Source of the DNA: JAHFRG01 sp036522275
GTDB taxonomy: Bacteria; Pseudomonadota; Gammaproteobacteria; Burkholderiales; JAHFRG01
Assembly: GCA_036522275.1 (NCBI GenBank)
Contig: DATDGC010000048.1
Span: 1 to 6,528, forward strand
Direction: 5' to 3'
Length of the DNA: 6,528 nt
The position numbers and the translations under genes are program-made. Positions 6,431 to 6,528 of this stretch are shown piece after piece. The number at the start of each line of letters is the position of its first letter. Position 1 is the first letter of the stretch. The notes below the pieces were generated by a model. It saw only the letters and a list, made by a program, of their open reading frames with translations. It was not told where the DNA came from and did no database searches.

Positions 6431-6528
6431 ATGCTGCTCACCAGAAAATCCAGCGCGGTTGCAGGAATGCCCAGCCGCCTAAGCCGCAGCTTGTCAGGCG
6501 TGATTGGCAAAACCATGGACCGGCGTAC
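6431..6528 (+). CDS. fdhA: Formate dehydrogenase catalytic subunit, N-terminus (partial)
   Basis: Only the first 32 codons are present; the gene runs off the right edge. The peptide begins MLLTRKSS and continues with a basic, Ser-rich stretch to TMDRR at residues 28-32, the start of a twin-arginine motif. This resembles the extended N-terminus of Tat-exported FDH large subunits in betaproteobacteria and relatives, which continue as RRTFLKRSG or similar. AAAGGAG at 6417-6423, 7 nt before the ATG, is a strong ribosome binding site, and the gap from the previous stop is 15 nt. Such subunits carry bis-MGD and one 4Fe-4S cluster and oxidise formate in the periplasm. Whether this enzyme uses Sec or Cys cannot be told because the active site is outside the window. 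The call rests on the N-terminal pattern plus strong operon context. Confidence 0.8.
   Translation, partial: MLLTRKSSAVAGMPSRLSRSLSGVIGKTMDRR

Overview
The window (roughly 55% G+C by eye) looks like chromosome of a proteobacterium, most likely a betaproteobacterium. That placement rests on the MtfA, MobA and FdhD protein styles and on the DUF3305-DUF3306-polyferredoxin-TorD-TIGR02811-FdhA gene order. It is inferred from family knowledge, not from a search. All but one of the genes belong to a molybdenum- or tungsten-dependent, Tat-exported formate dehydrogenase (FDH) locus.

Layout: (1) 27-794, plus strand: an MtfA/M90-type zinc peptidase, apparently unrelated to FDH and convergent with mobA. 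(2) 867-2320, minus strand: fdhD and mobA in a two-gene unit 8 nt apart, supplying molybdenum-cofactor sulfuration and nucleotide attachment. (3) 2321-2464: an AT-rich divergent intergenic region, the natural place for promoters of both units. (4) 2465-6528 and beyond, plus strand: a tight operon of a DUF3305 protein, a DUF3306 protein, a 695-residue cytoplasmic multi-cluster ferredoxin-like protein, a TorD-family chaperone, a 66-residue Tat-signal protein (TIGR02811-type), and the first 32 codons of the FDH catalytic subunit, cut by the window edge. The gaps are 3, 28, -1, 39 and 15 nt.

How the genes work together (known for the families, inferred here): MobA converts Mo-molybdopterin to the guanine dinucleotide form, and FdhD passes sulfur to the metal centre. 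The TorD-like chaperone holds the catalytic subunit until cofactor is loaded and its twin-arginine signal is released for export. DUF3305, DUF3306, the polyferredoxin and the mini-Tat protein recur beside this FDH type but have no firmly established mechanism. They are the most interesting part of the window. I saw no RNA genes, insertion sequences, CRISPR arrays or convincing intrinsic terminators.
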